64,000 nucleotides of DNA from Holtermannia corniformis (lineage: Eukaryota; Basidiomycota; Tremellomycetes; Holtermanniales), in the NCBI GenBank assembly GCA_001599935.1, contig BCIJ01000022.1, positions 58,734 through 122,733 on the forward strand. Reading direction: 5' to 3'. Positions 55,492 to 64,000 of the stretch are shown here, in pieces. Position numbers and translations under genes: made by a program. Below the pieces are notes generated by a model. That model saw only the letters and a list, made by a program, of their open reading frames with translations. It was not told the DNA's origin and did not search any database. Numbering within the stretch: position 1 is the first letter of the stretch; every line of letters begins with the position of its first letter.

Positions 55492-57167
55492 TCATGCTAG
55501 CATCTGCTCTACGTCTGGCGGGACCTCGCCGATCGCAGGGCATAGATCGTCCGGGAGGTATTCGCCGTGTTCGCGGGAGAACTCTGCTCGCGCCATGTAC
55601 TCGTCTAGGATTGCCATCATCAGCTGCCGTCCGTCTGCGGGGAGGACGCACCGTCGCGCAGCGTTGCAAGCTTACGCCTCGTTTCGTCTACGATCGCGTC
55701 TACTTGGGCGTGCCAATGTAGCCTCCTGTCGGCCTCGGCTAGTAAAGCGTCGTACGAAGCGCGGTAGCGGACATAGTACTCGTTCAGTTCAAGCACGGCA
55801 TCATGGTGCGCATGCAGGGCTTCGAGGTGTTGTGGGATCTGCGTCTGCAGCGGCTCAGCGCGGTCGTAGTCATGACAAGGCAGTATACATACCGTGATTT
55901 CCTGTTCTTCACCGGCGATATCCGCCATCTCGAGTCCGATCGCATCGAGTTCGCTGACGTTGTGCGCTAGGCGCGCCATGGATGCCTGTGCGCTCGCGAG
56001 AGCGGCTGCTAGCGTTGCGCTGTGTGGCAGTCAGTACGCGCGGTTGGGAAACGTGGCTGACGCACTGCTGATCGTGCAGCGTGCCATGGGCTTGTTCGAG
56101 CTCTGCGAGGATACTCGGGACTTGATCGCTATCGGTATAGAAGACTAGGGCCGTTCAGTTGAGTCAACTGCGAGAGTAAAGGCAGGCTACGATACCTTGC
56201 ATCTCTTCGTGCGAGACGCCGCGGCCCGGTCGCTGAGATTCCCTATCATCTGCGTCAGTCTCTGCCCGTCACAAGCAACGACCAATGGACTTGACAGCTT
56301 CGTTCAAGCTTTCATAGTACTCGCCCAGTCCATCCATTTCCCTGCCCATGCTAGTCAGTAGCCCGCCTTCAGAGTCCTCGCTCGCCGCTGCATGTGCCGC
56401 GATGAGCTCATCGACTAGTGCCGCCAGGTGCGGTTGGACCGGCGTCGACTTGACGAGAGGCGCAGGTGAGGACAGCAGCTTCACCAAGCCTGCATGCGAG
56501 AGTAGCAAGTCCTGTCATACATCGTTAGCTTTGGCTACTGTCATTCCCGACAAATACCTCGACGGCATGGCGCTCCTCACTGCCCGATTCCAAGACGAGA
56601 TCGAGGCTCTGCTCATCTACAAAGTCACGTAGCGTCTTGAGCGCGACTCGAGTACCGCCCGATTCTCGATGGGAAGAGGAAGAGCCCTGTGAGCCAAATA
56701 GGCTCGAGTTGGAGTGGGAGTGGTGTAGATGGTGATGGCTGATCTTTGGGTCAATCGAGACGTTTGCTAGCGCCTCGAGCGTCTTTTCGAGTGTTTGTGT
56801 CGCACTACGTGTCTGTGCCGTGACCTGCTGTCATCTCGCGTGTGAGCATGACCCGCGCCATGACATCGAAACAGACCCTCATCTCCGCCTCGAGTTCAGC
56901 ATGGCGCCGCCTCAGGACGGCTCTGAAGTCGTCCACGACTCTGCCCTGGCTCTCCACCAGTCCCTCGACGAATGCGACATCACTCTGCACACTCGCGAGC
57001 TGGTGTGCGATGCCGAGTCCGTGTTGTGCGAACGCCTGAGCTTCGGTTGCAAGCGCTTGAGCGTGCTGGAGGTCCTTTCTCGCTTGAACCAGCAGTGACA
57101 GGAGATCTGCCTGTGCTGAGTTGGATGCAGAGGACGACGGGGATGCCTGTGCGCCATAGTGGGACAT
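55492..57167 (-). CDS. ATG17: Autophagy scaffold protein Atg17
   Basis: 457 aa in eight exons: 57167-56853, 56812-56558, 56511-56273, 56242-56196, 56144-56066, 56019-55893, 55844-55676, 55634-55492. Atg17 is the coiled-coil scaffold of the Atg1 kinase complex at the phagophore assembly site. Seen: LLVQARKDLQHAQALATEAQ, TLEKTLEALANVSIDP, TLRDFVDEQS, DQVPSILAELEQAHGTL, LNEYYVRYRASYDALLAEAD and the family ending EFSREHGEYLPDDLCP. All is helical. The exon 3/4 join is uncertain: introns of 30 nt (56272-56243) or about 33 nt both keep frame. Convergent with TYR1 and divergent from PRE4 (226 bp between starts). Confidence 0.83.
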
Positions 57168-57393
57168 GGTCGCTCTACCGGGGAGGCTGTGCTGGGTGGT
57201 GGTGAGGAGACCCCATTGCGGCACTTTCCCACGGGTGACGTGAGCCACTGAAACCCCCTTTCGTGTGCTGCTACTGACGCGGCCTCGTCCATCTACTCGT
57301 TTGTTGAAGTCGAGCAAAGACAGGGATAGCACTGGGTACCAGATCAATCGAGATAGCAGACAGATCACAAGCCATCACACAGATCATCACATC

Positions 57394-58607
57394 ATGAACT
57401 ATGTGCGTCGGTTTCCACTTCATCGAACCAACAAGCTGACGCGAAATCAGCACCCAGCCGCATGGGGCCAGCAGCTCCCCTCGCACGCCGCGTTCGACGC
57501 CCACAACACGTTCCCTCACCACACGCAGAGTCGTCATGTAGCGGTCGGACACGGCATGGAGCCGCGCGGCCACACTCAGTCGGTCGACATGGCATGGCAC
57601 CGTCCGTCCTTTGGCTGACTCGATCCACACAGGCAACCGCTCGTGACCGGCACTTCGGTCCTTGCCTTGACATATGATGGTGGGATCATGCTTGCGGCCG
57701 ACAATCTCGGTACGTCGACGGCGACTGCTAGCACTGCTCGGTTGACACGCACCAGCATCCTACGGCTCGCTCGCACGTTTCCGTGATATCCAGCGCCTCC
57801 ACCCGCTCGGCACCCACACCCTGCTCGCGGCAGCAGGCGACATGAGCGACTTTCAGTACCTGAAAAAGCGGCTCGACGGAATCTTGATCGACGAGGCGAA
57901 CGACGCCCACACCGACGGCCACCCGAGCTTGTCGGCTCAAGAGATCTACGAGTACCTTGCCAACTTGATGTATGCGCGCCGGAGCAAGATGAACCCGCTT
58001 TGGAACGCGTTGCTGGTCGCCGGTCGCAAGGATCAAAAGAGGTCAGTGTGGGTGACTGGGTGTATAGTTGCAAGATGTCGCCGGTCTAGCAACTGTCCCT
58101 TGCAGGACACTTCCCGGGTCTGGTCATGGATCAGTCCGTGTACCAGGCGATAGCTCGACCGCATCAGTCCGACCCACTGCCTCGTCCACCTACCCCGCAC
58201 ACACTAACACGACGCAGTTTCCTAGGCTACGTCGATCTCCTCGGGACCACCTACTCGTCTCCAACGCTCGCGACCGGTTTCGGCGCCCACATTGCCCAAC
58301 CCCTCCTGCGTGAAGCGCACGAAGCCAAAGCCGGGATCGACGGCCAAGGCCCGCTCCTGACGCGCCAAGAAGCCGAAAAGGTCGTCGATGACTGTATGAA
58401 GGTCTTGTTCTACCGTGATGCGCGGAGCATCAACAAGGTCTGTCTAACCTCGGCGAGCTGGCGTGGTCGTAGGCTGACGCGGGGATGGGATAGTACCAAA
58501 TCGCAACCGTCTCGGATGAAGGCGTCTTCATTTCGGAATCGAGGAGCTCGGAGACGGAGTGGAAGTTTGCAGAGGGCCTGCGCGGCTATGGTGCTCAGCT
58601 GCAGTAG
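57394..58607 (+). CDS. PRE4: Proteasome subunit beta type-7 (Pre4 / PSMB4)
   Basis: 277 aa in six exons: 57394-57402, 57451-57578, 57633-57709, 57756-58041, 58218-58437, 58494-58607. Non-catalytic beta-7 subunit of the 20S core. Seen: short propeptide, QQPLVTGTSVLALTYDGG, IMLAADNLASYGSLARFRDI, MSDFQYLKKRLDGI, FLGYVDLLGTTYSSPTLATG and the end YQIATVSDEGVFISES. The first exon codes only Met-Asn-Tyr. Intron 4 is 176 nt, unusually long here. Introns 1 (48 nt) and others were set by phase and by the conserved TQQPLVTGTS. Stop is 194 bp from the convergent FAS1 gene. Confidence 0.92.
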
Positions 58608-58801
58608 AGCGACATGTGATGTTTATGAGTATGATGGGTCAAGTGCGGCGGAGGAGTCCGTGAGCTCTGCTCGGATGACAGATTCCACCGCTGGCAGTTG
58701 GCAGTTGACCAGCACAGACATCTCCGGATGCGAATACCACCGTTGTCTCGTCAAGCCTGTCATACAACCGCCCCTAAACAAGATCCCACCTGACCGCCCA
58801 A

Positions 58802-59520
58802 CTAGTACTCTACCACGCCATCCAAGAACAGCAACCTGCCATTCGACGCATCCTTGACACCGACGACGGCGACGCCTCCAGGGTTCACCACCCAGCCGCC
58901 TTGGCCATCAGCCTCGACCGTCAGCCTGTGCGACGAGCCAAGAAGTGTCGCGATCGGTTCTGTTTGCGGGAGCGTGATCTCGGCCTGTGCGGGCGTGCAT
59001 CAGTGGTCCTATATGGTGTGGAAACGATCAAGAGCGTACGGGGATGACGTGCGCCAACAGGAATCTCTCGACGTTGTTTTCGGGCGTCGATACCGAGTCG
59101 CCATCTTGGTGTCTTTGACGGGGTAAGCGGCTAAAGACGATACATCCAAGCACGACTCACGGCTTACGAGGCATGGCCATGATCGCCTTGTCGACCGGTA
59201 CCAACACCGTCGTCTTGCCAATCGTCGCAGACAACCTCGAAGTCTAAACCTTTCATCAGCTCTCTTTCTCTCCCACTCCGCTGGCAACGCACGACAGCAG
59301 CCACCTCGCGCGCATACTCGAAGAACAAGCTCGCTTTCCGATCAATCGTGAGACAGTCTGCGAGGTTGGCACCGGCGCCCGGGCTGGTGCGGGCTGGGTC
59401 GAGGTCGAATTGAGGGAACGAGGGGTCTTGCATGAGGACTTGTTTGGCGTGGGTTGGGGCGAGGAGGAGAGAGGTACCTGTGAGAGCTAGGAGGGTGCGG
59501 GAGAGCAGTGAGAGACGCAT
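58802..59520 (-). CDS. Secreted FAS1 (fasciclin)-domain protein
   Basis: 188 aa in four exons: 59520-59293, 59243-59161, 59112-59040, 58984-58802. Signal peptide MRLSLLSRTLLALTGTSLLL then APTHA. Mature part holds one FAS1 domain: LTIDRKASLFFEYAREVAAV, TVLVPVDKAIMAMPRKPHQ, NNVERFLLAHVIP, then GGWVVNPGGVAVVGVKDASN and FLDGVVEY. Fasciclin domains mediate cell adhesion; short fungal secreted forms of this type are often vacuolar or cell-wall proteins. No GPI signal or membrane helix follows. The intron between residues 103 and 104 was placed to give the family sequence PRKPHQ. Divergent from the ZNF511-like gene (209 bp). Confidence 0.85.
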
Positions 59521-59729
59521 GTTTGGTTTATGGAGGAGATTGTGGGTGCAAAGATGCTTGGGTGGCGGTGAAGTGCAAACAAATGCGAGCCTAACACGCA
59601 AGCCTAACGACAGCATGAGCGCCTATTTTGGGAAGGGTCACCTGGATAGGCGTCCGCTTGTTTTACCGAGAAACCGCCGCAGCTGTGTGCACGATTTCTC
59701 GCCAGCCGCGCTCAGCCTACACTAAGACC

Positions 59730-60762
59730 ATGGACCGCCCTCGGGGCGAGCACAAGCGCTCACGCTCACTCTCGTCTGCATCATCCGCCAGCTCCTCGTC
59801 CTCCTTCACCTCCACACATCCAAATTCACCCCTGCTCAAACACCACAAGCTCGACCTCGGCTCCTTTGCTGGCACCACACACAGCCTGACATGCTCCAAG
59901 GCGCCCGTCTGCGACGAACAGCCACAGACGTTTGAATCGGCGGAAGAGCTCCAGGCGCACTACTTTCGGTGTCACTTGTACGTCTGTAATGAGTCGACGT
60001 ACTTCGTGACGGCGTTGCCTGGGCACGGGAGGGACGTCAAGCCTTGGAACGGTAAAGTGTGTGAAAAGGTGTTTCCAGACGAGAGGCTGCTGCGATTGGT
60101 GCGTGACCTTGCTTGACTGGCGTGCTGAGCTCGACGTTGATCATGTACAGCACAAGACTGAATGCCACGATGTGGAGGCCAAGCGGCGGCAGAACAATGG
60201 CGAAAAGATTGTGTGCTGCCTAGCTAGACACGGTATCATAGCTGACGACATACAGTTTGCTTGTATGCTTCCGACAGAGCAGTGCGACAAGGTATGCAGC
60301 GATCCCAAGCATCGCCGGCTCCACATGATACAAAAGCACCGTTCGTGTCTCGCCGCTGGCTGGTGGAAAGCCACTGACGCGATCCAGACTATCCAAAGCA
60401 ATACTTTTTCGGCGTCGTCATACACGGGGTCGGTCACGTACTTGTGCCCTGAAGACAGCAAGCTGACCCCGCTGAAGCTCAATCGGATCCTGCAAACCGA
60501 CGGTCCCGGTGCATCCCTGATCCGCCCCGTCCCTCCCATCCTCGACAAACCACATTCAACGGCCCATCGCGACCATACAGACCGGAACCTCGGCTCGGCG
60601 TCGCATCTCGCCCGAGCCCTCCCAGCACCCGTGACTCGGAGCACCAACTCGACAGACGTGGACGTGCTCGAACTCGCGCTCAGCCAGAGCTCGCTCGGGT
60701 TCGTCCCGAGACGAGTCAAGAGTAAGATGCAGATGCGTGGTCGGATGGTGATTGATGGCTGA
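59730..60762 (+). CDS. ZNF511-like C2H2 zinc-finger protein
   Basis: 284 aa in five exons as modelled: 59730-60098, 60151-60210, 60256-60340, 60388-60428, 60463-60762. Three finger-like units in the ZNF511 order: CSKAPVCDEQPQTFESAEEL with HYFRCH; VCEKVFPDERLLRLHKTECH; CMLPTEQCDKVCSDPKHRRL with HMIQKHHYPKQYFFGVV. The YPKQYFF after the last His is characteristic of the family. Odd: in the second finger the first Cys pair is split by about 25 extra residues (bases about 59985-60058). I could not find an intron there that restores C-x2-C. Nuclear by family; function poorly known. Confidence 0.72.
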
Positions 60763-60831
60763 GCGGGTGAGCGAACAAAGGTGTAGCATAGTCACCATAG
60801 CCTGCATTGTACAGTCCTACGCCATGTCATG

Positions 60832-61083
60832 TCATTTCCCCGTCTCGGCCTCAGTCCCAGCGGCCCACTGGCTCGCCCACTCGAGCATCTGCGCATCATA
60901 CTCGAACTCTGGCTCTTGCGCCGCGGCCGCGCCGCTCTCGGGTGGGTTACAGGACATGGTGACCGTCAGCCCTTGCGTATTCCGATAGTCAAATATCGAA
61001 TAGCTGTACAGCCCCCAGAGGACGCTGTGATTTGAGTATGTGATCTGCTGGCTGTCAAACGTGGTGGACGTATGCGTCGTCAT
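60832..61083 (-). CDS. Small hypothetical protein
   Basis: 83-aa frame with protein-like composition: TFDSQQITYSNHSVLWGLYS, then SIFDYRNTQGLTVTMSCNPP, then an acidic end with FEYDAQMLEWASQWAAG. No signal peptide or known domain. Convergent with the ZNF511-like gene (69 bp). It may be part of a larger spliced gene. Confidence 0.4.
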   Translation of the reverse strand: MTTHTSTTFDSQQITYSNHSVLWGLYSYSIFDYRNTQGLTVTMSCNPPESGAAAAQEPEFEYDAQMLEWASQWAAGTEAETGK

Positions 61084-61317
61084 GGGGTATGGGGACTATT
61101 GTGATCGCTCGGCGCAGTGGGGGGCGACAAGTGCATCAGCCAAGACTTCCTTTAGCGCTGCTGGTGAGCCGTAGTCAAAGGATGCATACCGCAGGCGAGC
61201 CTCGTCATCCTGCAACAACATGCACAGGCCTGAAGCGCGGTGGATCCAACACATGCATTACTACATTGTAAAGACAGAATCATGCAACATCCTCGCCTTG
61301 TCAGTCAGGTAGACGCC

Positions 61318-61665
61318 TCAACGCCACCAGGAAGGAAACCAACTGCCAGTCGACGGTTGCTGACGCTGCGGACGGGGGCTGTACCAAGGCTCTCGTACCT
61401 CGCGTTGCTCCGAGAAAGTGGTACGGTGCGTGACCCCCGTCGAAGTGCTGACGTCGATTGTCGAGCTGCCGAGCAACCCTCCAAGCCAGGAGGATTGCAT
61501 TCTGAAGTTCATGGCGGGCGCGAGATCATCACTGAAACCGTAGCGATCAGTGTCGTGGTTGCGCTCCGGGTACGTGTGGTTGATCGTCGTGATTGACGGA
61601 GCGCAATCGTACGCTCTGTCCGGAAGAACGGTCGCGGTGGGTGCAGGCTCAGATTCAGAGGGCAA
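61318..61665 (-). CDS. Small hypothetical protein
   Basis: 115-aa frame, Ser/Thr/Arg-rich, containing DRAYDCAPSITTINHTYPER and DRYGFSDDLAPAMNFRMQSS, ending STGSWFPSWWR. No recognised domain. It lies 234 bp upstream of the other small minus-strand frame and could belong to the same transcript. Support is weak. Confidence 0.3.
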   Translation of the reverse strand: MPSESEPAPTATVLPDRAYDCAPSITTINHTYPERNHDTDRYGFSDDLAPAMNFRMQSSWLGGLLGSSTIDVSTSTGVTHRTTFSEQREVREPWYSPRPQRQQPSTGSWFPSWWR

Positions 61666-62320
61666 CTCGACGACTGGGTTGGGAGGCGCATCCGTCAGCG
61701 CCGTTGGTGCAGCGTGTTAGATTGGGGAAGAACCGTGATGCATCTCGCTCGCTACGGCTCTACTTTGTAGGCTTCGCCTACGGCTCTGATGTCTAGCACG
61801 CCATCCTGACTGTCTCGCCGGATGTAGTGTTCCTCGGCGCCTTGACTACATCCTCGCCGCGGCAGACGTGTCTTGGCTACATCCTCGCCGGATGTAGTGT
61901 TCGCCGGATGCGGCGTCGTGCCGGCTTGCCGAAGGGATGGCTGGCTGAGTGGCGTATTCTAACAATGGACACGCTTTGGTGTCTGTAGTTGTTCGGAGTT
62001 GGACGGGGACGTTTCGTTCTATGTGAGCGACTCTTCCGTCCTGCTGACTCGGTGTCCTCGACTCTGCTCAAGTGTAAGTTGTTGAAAGTCGTGCAGGACA
62101 TGGTGAGCGATCATGTTGTCGAACGTATGAAATGGTAGCGTCCTGCTAGACAATCTAGCAGAGCGCTAACCACCTACTATCCGAGACAAGCTGGCATTCG
62201 ATACGCCTCGCCGCTCTGCTTCACTTGATCGCTGTACATTGAACACCGTACAGCGCATTCCTACATCACTCCACACTATGTACATGGGTCATCGTTACTT
62301 CAAAAGCCTAATCATCCGCG
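61666..62320. other. Intergenic with short repeats
   Basis: About 650 bp between two minus-strand genes. Apart from the short repeat cluster at 61815-61902, nothing is recognised. Confidence 0.5.
61815..61902. repeat. Short direct and inverted repeat cluster
   Basis: TCGCCGGATGTAGTGTTC occurs at 61815-61832 and 61885-61902. CTACATCCTCGCCG occurs at 61846-61859 and 61877-61890. The two motifs overlap to form a perfect 8-bp inverted repeat CTACATCC / GGATGTAG with a 5-nt loop at 61877-61897. Possibly a terminator, a regulatory site or remains of tandem duplication. Confidence 0.6.
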
Positions 62321-63392
62321 TCAACTCGCGTCCGACGCAGGCGTCTGTTCCTGCGCTATCCTCTCGTGTACGATCTCGCGCAGTTCTTCGATATACAGTG
62401 ATGGGAAGCTCTCTTCAAGCCGCTTAACCACATCGTCTGCAAGAGCGTTGACCGATTTGTCCGGCTTGTAGATATCGAATTGTCGATTGGACCGTGCGGC
62501 AGCCGTCTCGCTGCAAATCTGGCAGCGTCAACGCGATGACACGTGTGTTGGACCACTCACTGCCCAGGCGATGTGCTCCATTGCGAGGAAGATGAGGTGA
62601 TACTTTGACCATGTCAGATTCCAAAGCGAGACGGGACGATCTGGCTTACGTTGATCAGGTACGCGTCCATCAGCAATTCCGAGAAGCCGTCAACACCGAA
62701 CATGAAGTTCAATTGAGGATTATAGTTGTGCGTAGGAGAGTCATAGTACTGTGCTTGGTAAGGATCTAGGCGTTTGCGTTGCGGACACACACATCTTCCT
62801 CAGTCCACTGCATCGTGATCAGGCAGCGCTCTTGCAACTAACAAATGCGTACCTGCTCCTTCGGCTTGACGTAGATCCTGCGCAAGTGCTTAAACAAGTC
62901 AATCAGCGACTTGATTGCCAGCCCCTCCGTGACCCAGAGGCGTTGACGCTCTTCGTTGTTTGAGGTCCATGGGTTTTCCTGATATCCGTAAACCATGCTG
63001 AACGGGATTAAAGCTTCTTCCAGCCTACACCGGCCATATCAGTTACCAGCAGACAGATCGGAAACAACTGACTCCGACGCGAAATAAGTATCATCTTCCG
63101 CGAATGACCAAAAGTACTCTTGGATCTGTGTCGCAATGGCCGTCCACTGCCTGTGAAACTTGCGACAAACCAGGTCCGTCCAGCGCAAGAGCTCAGCCTT
63201 GCTCAGGACGACCTCTTCCCGTGCGAACTGCAGGGTCAGCCCATCACATCGCAGCCCCTCACGTACATCATGGACCAGGCCCCACACCACTTGCTCTCGC
63301 CGGTTGTGGCTGTCAAGCCATTCGGAAGGGTCTGCCTCGAGTGCTGCATCGGACAGAGACTTCAGAGTTGCGTTGGTAGTCCAAGTTGACAT
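62321..63392 (-). CDS. Conserved-looking protein of unknown function
   Basis: 281 aa in five exons: 63392-63047, 63013-62853, 62748-62650, 62602-62561, 62518-62321; total is in frame. Mostly helical and soluble: LSDAALEADPSEWLDSHNRR, VWGLVHDVREGLRCDGLTLQ, WTDLVCRKFHRQWTAIATQI, ALIPFSMVYGYQENPWTSNN, IKSLIDLFKHLRRIYVKPKE, FMFGVDGFSELLMDAYLINY, then HLIFLAMEHIAWAICSETAA and a Glu/Arg-rich end. No signal peptide or family recognised. The first intron is only 33 nt by this model, so that join is the least sure. The splice pattern and codon-like composition make it a real gene. Confidence 0.65.
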
Positions 63393-64000
63393 ACTTGATC
63401 GTGGCCGGTTTCTACGCTGAGGGAGACGAGCGCGGGCCGCAAGATCCGGCGACGGGTGACTCCTATCAGCCGCCGATCTCTCCCTAGGCTGCGCACCGAC
63501 CGTTTGTGGCAGTCCCGGCGTCCCTTCGCGCGCACAGTCATAATTGTTTGCACCACAAGTGATTGCAGACGACGTCGGCGCACTATAGGCCGTTCCGACT
63601 CTGTCGATCTGCGTAGCCTCAGGCAAGCAGCACTCGCACCCCCTCATCGTGCGTTTTCATGTGGTACGCTATCATTGTTCTCTCAGAGGGGTTGGTGGCG
63701 GCGTTCTCGGGGTTGTCGCGGGCCCGTGTCCGACAGCCGCCAATTTGTCCTGGACACCAAGTCACGTGACGTCAGGTCACGGTCAAATCCTTTTGTAGTC
63801 CGACGCTAGAATTTATTAGGAAGCTTTGGAGATAACTCCAGTTTGGCTCGGTTATGCACCGGACATCACCCAAAATCTCCTTGCAAACTCGAGTTATGGC
63901 CAAAGCAGTCTTCTAATTGATCCAGTCACGTTTGATCCGTGGACCGTCATTAGACTCGACACGCTGCTCGACTTGTTGCCACTCATACAGGAGTAGTACG
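63393..64000. other. Window end, no gene recognised
   Basis: About 600 bp upstream of the unknown minus-strand gene. Base composition becomes more AT-rich after about 63780. No coding signal seen. Confidence 0.4.

Noticed and set aside
55619..55680. 17-nt intron near the ATG17 C-terminus
   Set aside because: Far too short; a 41-nt intron with GTAAGC donor (55675-55635) is in phase and gives the family ending.
1..64000. tRNA, rRNA or CRISPR features
   Set aside because: No cloverleaf-like or rRNA segment and no regularly spaced repeats were noticed by eye; a tRNAscan run would be needed to be certain.

Overview
The window is chromosomal DNA of a fungus, most likely a compact-genome basidiomycete yeast. 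Nearly every gene is split by many very short introns (mostly 38-60 nt, GTNNGT donors, TAG/CAG acceptors). The DNA is GC-rich and genes lie close together, with some 3' ends only 9 bp apart. The gene set is fungal: a phytochrome histidine kinase, a dual hybrid histidine kinase, SKN7, a Gti1/Pac2 (WOPR) regulator, an ATG17 homologue and an Ecl1-type protein. I cannot name the species. No tRNA, rRNA, CRISPR array or bacterial-type signal was seen.

Layout. 0-3.7 kb: 3' part of a histidine kinase with two kinase and two receiver modules. 3.9-5.0: GINS subunit SLD5, ending 9 bp from a convergent mitochondrial helical-repeat gene (5.0-7.4). 7.6-12.1: two small genes and a long stretch without a convincing gene, which forms the upstream region of a WOPR regulator (12.1-14.1). 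14.2-20.2: a 16-exon phytochrome kinase. 20.9-26.1: RPS5, cytochrome oxidase subunit IV/5a and sulfide:quinone oxidoreductase, all on the minus strand. 26.7-31.6: a gene-poor accessory segment with a small secreted cysteine-rich protein, three related three-exon CDCC cysteine-rich genes that match no family I know, a solo LTR and a hypothetical gene. 32.6-35.6: SKN7. 35.7-47.2: external NADH dehydrogenase with EF-hands, a cyclin, an Acinus-like SAP/RRM protein, a second solo LTR, GINS subunit PSF1, a hypothetical gene, a short-chain dehydrogenase and an Ecl1-like protein. 48.7-63.4: Zn2Cys6 factor, SEC14-RhoGAP protein, TYR1, ATG17, proteasome PRE4, a FAS1-domain secreted protein, a ZNF511-like zinc finger and smaller or unknown genes.

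How they fit. Two sensor kinases (one red/far-red light, one of unknown input) and the response regulator SKN7 all belong to the His-Asp phosphorelay and sit within 36 kb. Two of the four GINS replication-helicase subunits are 37 kb apart. Four genes feed or form the mitochondrial respiratory chain. The most novel element is the CDCC cluster at 27.5-30.7 kb. The most unusual gene structures are inferred micro-exons of 4 and 6 nt, each supported by reading phase and by restored family motifs. Exon coordinates were worked out by hand from splice signals, reading phase and family motifs; total lengths are multiples of three for every spliced model given.
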